Below, piece by piece: positions 45,183 to 56,789 of a stretch of 64,000 nt of DNA (its first letter is position 1; the number at the start of each line of letters is the position of its first letter). Below the pieces are notes generated by a model, which was given only the letters and a program-made list of their open reading frames with translations, had not been told where the DNA came from and did no database searches. This DNA is from Gemmatimonadota bacterium (GTDB lineage Bacteria > Gemmatimonadota > Gemmatimonadetes > Gemmatimonadales > Gemmatimonadaceae), in NCBI GenBank assembly GCA_003134685.1, contig PLCA01000009.1:155809-219808 (forward strand). Reading direction: 5' to 3'. The position numbers and the translations under genes were made by a program.

Positions 45183-47795
45183 TCAGAATGCAAATCCGAT
45201 ACTGGTCTTGATATGACCCGTGCTGCTATTCGTGTACAGAATGTTGAAGTTCACACCGGGGTTGAGATACCCAAACCACAACCCTGCGCCCGAGGCCTTG
45301 TGCCAGCCACCGAGTGAATTGCCGTTCAGGTAAACTCGCCCGACGTCAGTGAAGGCGAGCGCTCCGACATCGAGCGGAAGGATAAACGGGAATTTGGCGA
45401 TCGGCACACGCAGCTCGGCGGTTCCATACACCGAGGCGTCGCCGGCGAATCGCTGTTTCTCTTCGGTCCTGAACGACTCCGATCCTCCGAGAAACGCCGC
45501 GTCGAAATAAGGAAAATTCCCCCAGAGCTTCTTTCCGCCGGCACGAAACGCGAGCACGGGTTTCTTGGGAACGGGCAGCGTGAAGTAGGCGGCTGCCCAC
45601 CCGTCTGCCGATTCATAGTGGTTCACGACGTCCCAGATAGCCGGATATCCTGCCCCCGCAACGTCGAGAACAAAACGCGGCTTCAGGGTGTCCGGGACGA
45701 AGCGACTATCGAGGTGCACCTTCAGTCGCAGACCGGCCTGTCCGAATTTCGCGAAGCCGTACGGGCGCTGCTGCGCGATGAACCGATTGGCGAGACTGTC
45801 GGTCGTCGTGTATCGAACGACCGGCCCGATCGAGATGTCGCTGACGGGGCTGAACGATTTGCCGATACCAGGATTGAGCTCCCACTGCCGCTGCCTGACG
45901 TCGTAGAGACTCCCACGCAGATCCGGAACGTCGTTGCCGAAACCGTGGAACTGCACGACCTCGAGCTGTGACATGTGGGCTGTCACCGGCAGGTGCACAT
46001 CCGATCCTTCGAATCGCTTATCAAGGTTGCTGCGGATCCGGAAGCGAGTGCTCGCCGCCGAATACGAGAGATCCGCTTCCGCCAAACTGGAATACGGAAC
46101 GGTGCGGAATCCGTATGAATAGCGCGCCAAGCCGATCACGGGATAAATCCCGAGACCGCGCTGTGAGTGCACTCCCAGTACGGGACTCAACTTGGTACCG
46201 TTGTCCGTCAACGGAGGTATCAGCTTGCCGTAGGCGCGCACCCACGGCCGGCGATTGAAGGAGTGGTTGAGCGCGTTGTCGATATTGATCTTCTCATCGA
46301 CGGTGTCCCTCGCATACTTCACGTCCTGAACTGTTCCGGCATCGTAGAATCGCGTCGGATTTCTCTTGCCGCCCACGGTCGAATTATCGACGAAGGTGTT
46401 CGTGCCGTTTCCGCCGATGATCCTGACCGGGATACTTCGTCGCACGTTCCCTTCGACGGTAGCCCGGTCATCGCCGCCGTGAAGATAAATGCGGATCTCC
46501 TTCGTCTCACCCAGATCGAACCGCCGGCTGAAATAGGGAGCGCCATTCCCGGACTGGATGCGGACATCCACCAGTCCCTCGCCGGAGCGCACCACAGTCG
46601 CCTGATCATCGGCATCCGTGCCGTGGATGTCGGCAACTCGCCATAGCTCGTGGTAATAGCGATCGGCTGCGTCGCGGAGGCCGTTGCGTCGCGCCTTGAG
46701 CTTGGCGGCAACCCTGGGTGAGATGCTCGCATACTCCGGCGGCAGCGCTCTCATAGCGTTGTCGATCACCGGATCGGTGATTCTCTCCATCAGGCTGGTA
46801 GCCACCGAATCCCAGACAGTTCTGTCCAGGCTCCCAAGCATGCGGCGATCGAACTCGCCGGCGTTGGCGAACAGGTGCGTGGGGTTCGGGGAATTCCTGT
46901 CGAAGGTGACGAGACTCGGCTGCACGAGGCGCGCAATGCTCAACACCAGCCCCTCGTACGAGATGAACGCTTTGTCGCGATCGACCGCTATAGGCTTCCA
47001 TGGCATCTCATCCTTTTTTCCAATGCGCGCCCACTTCCATTGGTCCGGATGCCGGTCGTTGTCGCCGATCAGCAGATCGAACTCGCGGGCAGTGAGCAGA
47101 GCACGCACGTCGACCTGCGTCTTCGCGTCGGTATTGATTCGCCCGAGCAGCGTGTCGCTGCCGATGATCTTGCTCGCCCCGGCGAACCCGGTCACGTCAG
47201 TGCCTTTCGGCACCTCGGGGCGCTCCTCGAGCTCGCCCAGCATGCCAGCAAATTCCTTTCGGAACTCTCCGAGCGCGGGATCGTCCGGCATCATCGCGAC
47301 GACTGGTGTTGGATGTAGCACTCCCAACACGGCTTGCATCGGAGCCGCAGCGATCGCGCCCAGGGGATGCGAAGCGCTTCCCTCGTCGCGGACGATGTAC
47401 CAGACGATCGTGCCCTTATACTGCGCGGGCAGGACGGTGAATGCCTTGCGAACCGAGCGGAACACGAACTCCGAGCCGTCGGGCGCTGCGAACCGGAGCG
47501 ATATGGTCTGTGCGCCGCCCCCTTTCTCGAGTGGCTTAAGGCCCCCGTGGAACGTTCTCAAGTTGAGAACCGGCACCTTGATCGCCGTCGTCCATTCGGC
47601 GCGATAGTTGTCACCCAGGAAAAAGCGATGGAAACTTCCCGCTTCGAAGATTTCCGCCGGGACGACGACCACGCTGTCTGTGCCAACGTTGCGCACTGTG
47701 GGAGTCTGAGCGGCTGCTGTGGAAAATGTGCTGGTCGACAGCAACGCGGCCAGAAGCAGGGTCGTGCTTCTAAACGGATTTCTCATTTGCATCAT
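45183..47795 (-). CDS. Outer-membrane barrel with kinase-like N-terminal region
   Basis: 870 residues with a signal peptide (TTLLLAALLSTSTFSTAAA). The first half contains LLIGDNDRHPDQWKWARIG (~245) and PWKPIAVDRDKAFISYEG (~270), which read like the catalytic loop (D-x-DRH-x-N/Q) and metal-binding DRD of PI3K/HipA-like kinases. The lysine-bearing strands upstream are less clear. From ~525 a BamA/TamA-like 16-strand barrel follows, with SPVLGVHSQRG, a GGSESFRTEEKQRFAGD segment and a C-terminal Phe (SIGFAF). An exported kinase-like domain on an outer-membrane barrel is known in some Bacteroidota/Gemmatimonadota proteins. Catalysis is unproven. Confidence 0.78.
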   Translation of the reverse strand: MMQMRNPFRSTTLLLAALLSTSTFSTAAAQTPTVRNVGTDSVVVVPAEIFEAGSFHRFFLGDNYRAEWTTAIKVPVLNLRTFHGGLKPLEKGGGAQTISLRFAAPDGSEFVFRSVRKAFTVLPAQYKGTIVWYIVRDEGSASHPLGAIAAAPMQAVLGVLHPTPVVAMMPDDPALGEFRKEFAGMLGELEERPEVPKGTDVTGFAGASKIIGSDTLLGRINTDAKTQVDVRALLTAREFDLLIGDNDRHPDQWKWARIGKKDEMPWKPIAVDRDKAFISYEGLVLSIARLVQPSLVTFDRNSPNPTHLFANAGEFDRRMLGSLDRTVWDSVATSLMERITDPVIDNAMRALPPEYASISPRVAAKLKARRNGLRDAADRYYHELWRVADIHGTDADDQATVVRSGEGLVDVRIQSGNGAPYFSRRFDLGETKEIRIYLHGGDDRATVEGNVRRSIPVRIIGGNGTNTFVDNSTVGGKRNPTRFYDAGTVQDVKYARDTVDEKINIDNALNHSFNRRPWVRAYGKLIPPLTDNGTKLSPVLGVHSQRGLGIYPVIGLARYSYGFRTVPYSSLAEADLSYSAASTRFRIRSNLDKRFEGSDVHLPVTAHMSQLEVVQFHGFGNDVPDLRGSLYDVRQRQWELNPGIGKSFSPVSDISIGPVVRYTTTDSLANRFIAQQRPYGFAKFGQAGLRLKVHLDSRFVPDTLKPRFVLDVAGAGYPAIWDVVNHYESADGWAAAYFTLPVPKKPVLAFRAGGKKLWGNFPYFDAAFLGGSESFRTEEKQRFAGDASVYGTAELRVPIAKFPFILPLDVGALAFTDVGRVYLNGNSLGGWHKASGAGLWFGYLNPGVNFNILYTNSSTGHIKTSIGFAF

Positions 47796-47816
47796 ATGGT
47801 TGGTTTTGGCTCCGCA

Positions 47817-48719
47817 TCATGGGCGCCATTTATACAGCGTAATCGCAGCCGGTTTCACGTTCGCTTCGTCGCTTATCAGGAGGATGCTGTCTTTGGTGAT
47901 TGCCACTCCCTCCGGCTGGCGATGGTCGCCCGGCAGAGGCTCGGAGCGCACGACATCGCCGTCGGGCGTGAGAACGAGAAGCCCCTTTTCGTGGGATGCG
48001 ATGATTACGTAATTTTTCGTGAACGGATCGATGGTGATATCGGAAGGCCTGAAATTCTTCCACTTGTTCGATCCTACGACTTGCTTGAGCGGCACATGGA
48101 TAACCGAGAACGTCGCGCGATTGAGCGGGAGCGGCATCCGGTATATCACGAGCTCCTTCGGCGCCTGCTTGAAGAGAATCCTCTTGCACACCATCACCAG
48201 ACGAGTGCTGTCAGACTCGTAGGCGAGACTCTCGAACTCACACTTCTTGCCCAGGCCCGTATTGAACATCATGAACTGAACCTGCTGTCCGTCCGCGCCC
48301 TCCCTGAATCTGAACAGCTTCCCATCGCTCGCCATCAGGTAGATGTCATTGCCGGCGATCGTAATCGCCTCGAAATCTTCCTTCTGATTTCCGATTAGTG
48401 AGAAAGCCTTGACCAGGATTCCGGTTTTGGGGTCGATCTCGGAAACTCGTCCGGAGTTGTCGTCGTGTGTGAGGACAGTCCCGCGGGAGGTGAGGGCGAG
48501 CCCGGAAATCTCCCGCAACTGTGGGGGCATGATCCACATCGCCAGCGGCAGGGCCATCTCCGGAGCGGCGTCCGCCGTCGCGATCCGGCGCGCAAGCTCC
48601 TGCTTTCGCACCCCTATTATTTTTTCGAGCTCCGCCGCCCTTGCCTTGGGAGTATCACGACACGCGGCTACCCCAGGCATCGCACATAAAAGCAGTACGA
48701 GCCAGCCCCTGCTGGTCAT
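47817..48719 (-). CDS. SdiA-regulated/YjiK-like beta-propeller lipoprotein
   Basis: 300 residues. The lipoprotein signal ends in PGVAAC. The body is a series of propeller blades: LREISGLALTSRGTVLTHDD, KEDFEAITIAGNDIYLMASD, CEFESLAYESDSTRLVMVC, FRPSDITIDPFTKNYVIIAS and RQPEGVAITKDSILLISDE. Typical for SdiA-regulated (YjiK) periplasmic proteins of unknown ligand. Overlaps the DUF4956 gene by ATGA. Confidence 0.85.
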   Translation of the reverse strand: MTSRGWLVLLLCAMPGVAACRDTPKARAAELEKIIGVRKQELARRIATADAAPEMALPLAMWIMPPQLREISGLALTSRGTVLTHDDNSGRVSEIDPKTGILVKAFSLIGNQKEDFEAITIAGNDIYLMASDGKLFRFREGADGQQVQFMMFNTGLGKKCEFESLAYESDSTRLVMVCKRILFKQAPKELVIYRMPLPLNRATFSVIHVPLKQVVGSNKWKNFRPSDITIDPFTKNYVIIASHEKGLLVLTPDGDVVRSEPLPGDHRQPEGVAITKDSILLISDEANVKPAAITLYKWRP

Positions 48720-49828
48720 GCTTTCACGTCATCTTTCTTTTCCTTCTTTTCCTTCTCCTTCTCGACCGGCGCTCCCGTCTCAAGATCGACCGAGGAGATG
48801 ACGTCACCCGCGCTCTCGTGGATGGCAGTCAGGAGCACATCCCGCGGGATGGATTTCTTGAGGCGCGTGAGGTAGTAGATCTCGCTCGGCTTTCCAACAT
48901 TGGTGACGATCTCATCGAGGGACCAACGCTTGGTCGCTCTCTCGAGGACGTTTTCGATCCGCCCCTGCGCTGCAGACACGACGTCAGTCGTGACCGTCAG
49001 GATCGAGTCGAAGCGCGGTTTCTTCTTTTTTGATCCGACCGCTTTCTGGACCCGCGTGAACCGATCAGCGAGCGCTGCCGCGTTTTCCGGCGTCAGCGAG
49101 AGGATGAGATCTCGATCGGGAATCTGATGGTCGCCCGTCGGACTCGCGAGCGCTTGCAGCGGGCGTGACCACTGTGCCGACGCCGTCGGCATCAGCATGT
49201 TCCGGCCGTAGTCATAGTGCCAGGTGAGCACCAGGACGAAGTTGAAGACGACCGAGATGACCGCGCCTACGGCGAGCGACTGGACTCCCGCCGCGAATCC
49301 CACCACGATGCTCAGGAAGATGTAAACGAGGTCCCGGGAGTCGCGAAGCGTCGTCCTGAATCGTACCGCGCCCACCACTCCGGCAAGACTGAACGCCAAC
49401 GCCAGGCTGTTCTGGACAATGAACACGATCCCCGCGACGACCAGAGGAAGGATGATCAGCGTCTGCACCACGTTTTGATTGTGTTGTCCCCCGGAGGGGC
49501 GGGCCGACATGTACACCCACGTCACCGGAAGAATCAGGACAAGAGCGCCGATGAGAATCAGCACGGTCGTCAGAGAGACGTCGAGCAGCGTCCCTGGGCC
49601 GAAGCTCACGGACGATGTCGGCGAGGAGCTGAGCGCGTCGGTCAATACTGTCGGACCCTCTGGGACATCCCCCAGGCCCTTGGCGGCGATGCGCGCGATC
49701 TCACCTGGGAAGAAGTACGCGAGCGTAGCCACCACTATCGCCACGATCGCGTAGTACGCCACCAGACGGCGGACAGGGCGGTCCGACCCCATCGTAATGA
49801 CGTCGATCATTCCTTTTAACACGGGCAT
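48716..49828 (-). CDS. DUF4956 membrane protein
   Basis: 370 residues from the ATG at 49828, chosen because GGAGG lies ~5 bases upstream and it leaves room for a promoter before the divergent uvrA. The open frame otherwise reaches 49927. Four or five membrane helices precede the family core SLAGVVGAVRFRTTLRDSRDLVYIFLSIVVGF. Its C-terminal cytosolic part ends in a Lys/Glu-rich stretch. DUF4956 proteins commonly neighbour VTC-type polyphosphate polymerases and CotH-like kinases, fitting the phosphate-related genes here. Confidence 0.88.
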   Translation of the reverse strand: MPVLKGMIDVITMGSDRPVRRLVAYYAIVAIVVATLAYFFPGEIARIAAKGLGDVPEGPTVLTDALSSSPTSSVSFGPGTLLDVSLTTVLILIGALVLILPVTWVYMSARPSGGQHNQNVVQTLIILPLVVAGIVFIVQNSLALAFSLAGVVGAVRFRTTLRDSRDLVYIFLSIVVGFAAGVQSLAVGAVISVVFNFVLVLTWHYDYGRNMLMPTASAQWSRPLQALASPTGDHQIPDRDLILSLTPENAAALADRFTRVQKAVGSKKKKPRFDSILTVTTDVVSAAQGRIENVLERATKRWSLDEIVTNVGKPSEIYYLTRLKKSIPRDVLLTAIHESAGDVISSVDLETGAPVEKEKEKKEKKDDVKA

Positions 49829-49946
49829 GAGGCCCTCCGAATGCAAGTTGGACGCCTGAGCTAGCGCGTTTTGCCACTCTCCGCCGGTCGTCCCGAGCGT
49901 ATACGTGGCTTGAGTCTGGCCCTGCAACCCGCGATTTTACAAGGCT

Positions 49947-52814
<2,868 letters not shown>

Positions 52815-52816
52815 GT

Positions 52817-52886
52817 CGGTCCTGAGGAGGGAGCACAAATGGTAAGCCTGCGGTTCCAGGAAGGGAGGGCAAAACGGTAAGCCTGC
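52817..52886 (+). repeat. Imperfect tandem duplication of an initiation region before sdaAB
   Basis: Two adjacent ~35-base units share the pattern CGGTnCnnGAnGAGGGAG-CA-AAnnGGTAAGCCTGC. In the first unit the start position is ATG (52839) with a strong GAGGAGGG ribosome site. In the second the equivalent triplet is ACG (52874). Reading from the first ATG runs into a stop after 13 codons. Confidence 0.6.
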
Positions 52887-52903
52887 TTGACATAATCGGA
52901 CCC

Positions 52904-53545
52904 GTGATGGTCGGTCCCTCCTCCTCCCACACGGCTGGCGCGTGCCGGCTCGGCCTTCTCGCGCGCGGTCTCATCGGCGGCACTCCGCAGAGCGGACTCC
53001 TTCAGCTCCACGGCTCCTTTGCGCGCACCGGCGAAGGCCACGGCACCGACAAGGCGCTCGTGGGCGGACTGCTTGGCTTCCGCCCCGACGACGAGCGGAT
53101 CCGTGAGGCGCTCCAGATCGCCGAGCGCGAAGGGCTTGACTACAAATTCGAGAAGGTGACGATCGCCGACGCCGCGCATCCCAACACCGTGCGGATCAAC
53201 GTCGAGTTGGATGGCCGGAAGGCGACGATGCTCGGGTCGTCCCTCGGGGCGGGTCGGATCATGGTGCAGGAGATCGACGGCTACCCCGTCGAAGTGACCG
53301 GAAACTTACACACGATTGTTCTCGTAGCTGAGGATAGGAAGGGCTCGATCACCAAAATCACGGGGATCCTGGCCGAGCACGACATCAACATTGCTACGCT
53401 GAGGCTGTCGAGAAAGGAAAGGGGCGGCGACGCATTCATGATGATCGAATGCGACGAGGAGCCCGACAAGAAAGCCGGTGAGGAACTGCGCGCGCTCGAC
53501 TGGGTTCGGTGGACGCGCCGGCTCCCCAAAGTCAGCGGAGGCTGA
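52904..53545 (+). CDS. sdaAB: L-serine dehydratase, beta subunit
   Basis: Beta subunit of the 4Fe-4S L-serine dehydratase, which deaminates serine to pyruvate. SSSHTAGACRLGLLAR is the conserved N-terminal motif, and the C-terminal ACT domain is seen in LHTIVLVAEDRKGSITKITGIL. The GTG at 52904 is the first standard start, but the family normally begins ~10 residues earlier: SLLDIIGPVMVGPSSS is in frame from 52877, right after an ACG at 52874 that sits where an ATG is expected. The real initiation site is probably there. Followed directly by sdaAA. Confidence 0.9.
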   Translation: MMVGPSSSHTAGACRLGLLARGLIGGTPQSGLLQLHGSFARTGEGHGTDKALVGGLLGFRPDDERIREALQIAEREGLDYKFEKVTIADAAHPNTVRINVELDGRKATMLGSSLGAGRIMVQEIDGYPVEVTGNLHTIVLVAEDRKGSITKITGILAEHDINIATLRLSRKERGGDAFMMIECDEEPDKKAGEELRALDWVRWTRRLPKVSGG

Positions 53546-54430
53546 GTGTACAAAGCCCTCGCTGATGCGATCAAGGATGCCGAAAGAGACAAGAAGTCGC
53601 TGGCGCAAGTTGCGCTTGCCGCTGAATCGCGCGATCAGGGACGTCCGGTCGAAGATATTCGTGCGGCGCTGCAGCGGGCGCTCGACGTGATGCGCAGCGC
53701 GATCGAGAAGGGATTGGTCGGTGATTTGTATTCCGCGTCAGGACTCGTTGGTGGCGACGCCGCGAAGCTGCGGACGAGTGCCAAGGGTCCGCTGGCGCAG
53801 ACTCCGTTTCGCGACATCCTCACTCGGGCGCTGGCGGTGCAGGAAGTAAACGCGGCGATGGGAGTCATCGTAGCGGCGCCAACGGCTGGTGGAGCGGGAG
53901 TTCTGCCGGCGATTCTCACCGGCCTCGCGAAGGCGAAGTCGGTTTCGGACGAGAAAGTCGTCGACGGACTGGCGACGGCGGGACTGATTGGAGCGGTGGT
54001 GGCTGAGCGAGCATCGCTCTCGGGCGCCGAAGGCGGTTGTCAGGCGGAAACCGGCGCGGCGGCGGGAATGGCGGCCGGCGCAGCGACCGAAATGCTGGGC
54101 GGAACGCCGTCGCAGGTGGGGCACGCGGTGGCGCTCACGATGCAGGGGACGCTGGGACTCGTTTGCGATCCGTTGGGCGGGCTCGTCGAATTGCCCTGCG
54201 TATTCAGGAACGCGACCGGCGCCGCGATTGCGCTGGCTGGAATCGAGATGGCGCTGGCCGGAATCACCTTCGCCATTCCGGTGGACGAAGTGATCGACGT
54301 GATGGGCGAGATCGGGCGCGAGATGGACGTCCGGTACCGCGAGACGGCCGGCGGAGGGTTGGCCGCAACGCCGACCGGACGCCGGCTGGCAAAGGAGCGG
54401 TTGTACCAGATCAAGAGGGCGGACGGGTAA
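53546..54430 (+). CDS. sdaAA: L-serine dehydratase, alpha subunit
   Basis: 294 residues from a GTG immediately after the sdaAB stop. It carries the iron-sulfur cluster cysteines in GAEGGCQAETGAAAGMAAGA, LVCDPLGGLVELPCVFRN and supporting motifs VIVAAPTAGGAGVLP and AMNGIxA-like helices near the end. With SdaAB it forms the two-component enzyme of Gram-positive type. Complete. Confidence 0.93.
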   Translation: MYKALADAIKDAERDKKSLAQVALAAESRDQGRPVEDIRAALQRALDVMRSAIEKGLVGDLYSASGLVGGDAAKLRTSAKGPLAQTPFRDILTRALAVQEVNAAMGVIVAAPTAGGAGVLPAILTGLAKAKSVSDEKVVDGLATAGLIGAVVAERASLSGAEGGCQAETGAAAGMAAGAATEMLGGTPSQVGHAVALTMQGTLGLVCDPLGGLVELPCVFRNATGAAIALAGIEMALAGITFAIPVDEVIDVMGEIGREMDVRYRETAGGGLAATPTGRRLAKERLYQIKRADG

Positions 54431-54504
54431 AATCTGCTAGTTAAGCGCGGGCCGAAGTTGTAACTTCGCGGAAGGGATGCAATGCGGACTTATACACTTA
54501 CCAT

Positions 54505-54685
54505 CAACAGAACGGGCGGGAGGCGTCAGCAGCGCAGTTGCCAGTTTGATAGTTCACTACGCCCGGACTTGCCTCTGTGGCGTTATAGCGACTGCTTGTG
54601 CCAGGAATGGCGTCACGTGAAGTCCGGGCGTCGTGAACTGAAAAACTGGCACCTGTGCCTCTGACGCCTCCCGCCCGTTCAGTTG
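54505..54685. repeat. 181-bp near-perfect palindrome between sdaAA and pspA
   Basis: The outer arms AACGGGCGGGAGGCGTCAG (54511-54529) and CTGACGCCTCCCGCCCGTT (54661-54679) are perfectly complementary and extend to 54505/54685 with one mismatch. Inside, TGCCAGTTT (54539-54547) pairs with AAACTGGCA, and 54550-54570 pairs with 54620-54640 over 21 positions with one mismatch and one G-T. The ~49-base apex remains. It lies in the intergenic space, ending ~27 bases before pspA, with a short T-run after the arm. Could be a structured RNA, a regulatory hairpin or a MITE-like element. Confidence 0.85.
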
Positions 54686-54712
54686 CATTTTTCTGATAAT
54701 CCACCAACGACT

Positions 54713-55492
54713 ATGAATATCTTCGACAGAATCGCGATGCTTTTCCGGTCCAACGTCAACGCGGTGATCTCGGAATTCGAGCAGCCCGAGAAGATGCTGA
54801 ACCAGATCATCCTCGACATGCGGTCGCAGCTCGTCAAAGCGAAGCAGCAGGTTGCTGCCGCCATCGCCGACGAGAAGCGCCTGCACGACCAGACCCGGCA
54901 GGAGATCAAGGAGGCCGAGGACTGGGAGCGCAGAGCGATGCTCGCGGTCCAGCAGAATCAGGACGATCTCGCCAAGCAGGCGCTGATTCGGCGCGGCGAG
55001 CACATGTCGCGCGGCGATCAGCTCAATCTCACCTGGCAGGCGCACAAGCAGGAGACCGATCGCCTCAAGGAATCGCTCCGCGGTCTCAACGACAACATCG
55101 AAGAGGCGAACCGCAAGAAGAATCTCCTCCTCGCCAAGCAGCGCCGGGCCGACGCGCAAAAGCGCATCAACGAGACGATGTCGCACATCTCCGAAAAGTC
55201 CGCATTCGAGGCATTTGCACGCATGGAAGAAAAAATCGACTCGAACGAGCGAAAGATCAGAGCGAGTGCGGAGATCGACGAGGAATTCTCGGGCGACCGG
55301 CTGGCGAAGGACTTCAAGCGCCTCGAGGCCGCTGGCGGAAACCAGTCGGCCGAAATGCTGCTCATCCAGCTGAAGCAGAAGATGGGGGTGCTTCCGGCCG
55401 GCACTGTGGCAAGTAACAAAGCGCTCGGAGCCGGCCAGCATTCGGAAGCCGAAGAGATCGAAGTCGAAGAGATCCACGACGAGAAGAAATAG
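54713..55492 (+). CDS. pspA: PspA/IM30-family membrane-stress protein
   Basis: 259 residues from the ATG at 54713 (MNIFDRIAMLFRSNVNAVIS), the normal PspA start with its amphipathic helix. The rest is a long coiled coil (QPEKMLNQIILDMRSQLVKAKQQ, ... EANRKKNLLLAKQRR). ESCRT-III-like proteins of this family polymerise on damaged inner membrane. The palindrome directly upstream may govern its expression. Followed after 2 bases by the AI-2E family gene. Confidence 0.93.
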   Translation: MNIFDRIAMLFRSNVNAVISEFEQPEKMLNQIILDMRSQLVKAKQQVAAAIADEKRLHDQTRQEIKEAEDWERRAMLAVQQNQDDLAKQALIRRGEHMSRGDQLNLTWQAHKQETDRLKESLRGLNDNIEEANRKKNLLLAKQRRADAQKRINETMSHISEKSAFEAFARMEEKIDSNERKIRASAEIDEEFSGDRLAKDFKRLEAAGGNQSAEMLLIQLKQKMGVLPAGTVASNKALGAGQHSEAEEIEVEEIHDEKK

Positions 55493-55494
55493 CT

Positions 55495-56682
55495 TTGGCT
55501 AGCCCCGCCGCACCAAGCGTCAGAGTTGCGCCGATTCTCGCCGGCGTAATTCTGACGTTCTTGCTCCTCTGGATGCTGGGAGCGACCGCCGACGTATTTC
55601 TCCTCCTCTTCATAGCGATCATCATCTCGCTGTACCTGGGCGCGGTGAGAGACCTTCTCGTCGAAAAGCTTCACGCCCCGCCAAAGCTCGCGTTTTTCAT
55701 TTCCGTAGTCGGGACGGCAGCCGCGCTCATTACGTTGTTCGCGATTCTGCTGCCGCCGGTCGTGGAGCAGACGCGGGCGCTGATCGTCGTAATGCCCAAG
55801 TACATCGAGACGTGGGAGACGGGCATCGATCGTTTCGTCGCGCACTTCCCGGCTATGCGCGACGTCTGGAAACCGGGCGAGCATCCGCTCATCGGCGCGG
55901 TTTACAATCAGCTCACCGGCCAGGCGGAGCTGGTGCTGCCGAGGGTGCTGTCGTTGGTGGCTGTCATGATCGACTGCTTTGCGGTGGGCGTGATGAGCAT
56001 CTATCTCGCGCTCCAGCCGGGAGTGTACCGGGAATGGCTCATTGCGCTATTTCCGCCGATTCATCGCGATCTCGTGCGCGACGTGCTGCGCGATCTCGCC
56101 GACGCGCTTCGCGCTTACATCGTCGGCCAGCTTCTGACTATGACGTTCCTCGGCGCGCTCACCGCGGCGGGACTCTACATACTCAACGTTCCGTACTGGC
56201 TGACGTTCGGAATATTCACCGGCCTGGTGGCGGTGGTTCCGTTCTTCGGCACGCTCCTGTCGACGACGCTGCCCGCGCTGTTCGTGCTCGGTGGACCCGG
56301 CGGCGGAACGCGTGCGATTTACGTGCTGCTACTCGGTGTGGTGATTCACCTGATCGAGGGGAATCTCGTGTCGCCGCTCGTGATGTCGAAAAAGATCGAC
56401 ATGCCACCGGTGCTCACGATCACGTCGGTGCTCGTGATCGGGAAGCTGCTCGGTCCATTGGGCCTTGTCGTCGCGCTCCCCACGCTCGTCACCGTGATGG
56501 TGATTGTGCGGCGCATCCTGATCAACCGCATTTATGAAGGGAAGGGATTCAGAAAGAGCACGCGCGACAGGATCTTCGTGCTGCGCGTGCCAGTTCCCGA
56601 TGGCGGAGTGCTCATTTCCTCCACCCCTCCGCCCGATCTGATCGCTTATCGCGAGAAGAGGCCGCTCCAGAAGACTGCTTAA
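55495..56682 (+). CDS. AI-2E family membrane transporter
   Basis: 395 residues starting at a TTG right after pspA. Eight hydrophobic helices with the family features: ILTFLLLWMLGATADVFLL, a long amphipathic central region (VVMPKYIETWETGIDRFVAHF), GLVAVVPFFGTLLSTTLP and VIHLIEGNLVSPLVMSKKIDMPP. The family is named for autoinducer-2 export but includes many transporters of other substrates. Co-transcribed with pspA by spacing. Confidence 0.88.
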   Translation: MASPAAPSVRVAPILAGVILTFLLLWMLGATADVFLLLFIAIIISLYLGAVRDLLVEKLHAPPKLAFFISVVGTAAALITLFAILLPPVVEQTRALIVVMPKYIETWETGIDRFVAHFPAMRDVWKPGEHPLIGAVYNQLTGQAELVLPRVLSLVAVMIDCFAVGVMSIYLALQPGVYREWLIALFPPIHRDLVRDVLRDLADALRAYIVGQLLTMTFLGALTAAGLYILNVPYWLTFGIFTGLVAVVPFFGTLLSTTLPALFVLGGPGGGTRAIYVLLLGVVIHLIEGNLVSPLVMSKKIDMPPVLTITSVLVIGKLLGPLGLVVALPTLVTVMVIVRRILINRIYEGKGFRKSTRDRIFVLRVPVPDGGVLISSTPPPDLIAYREKRPLQKTA

Positions 56683-56789
56683 CGCAGCCAGCCATTGCGG
56701 GATGCAATGGTTGTGGGGGCCTTTCAACGATTGTTCCCCGCTCGACCTTCGCTGGGATCCTTTGCGCACACGTTTGCGGAGGATCGACC

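Noticed and set aside
54557..55477. 306-codon open frame on the minus strand
   Set aside because: Antisense to pspA and includes part of the palindrome. The Leu-rich look comes from pspA's Lys/Gln/Glu codons.
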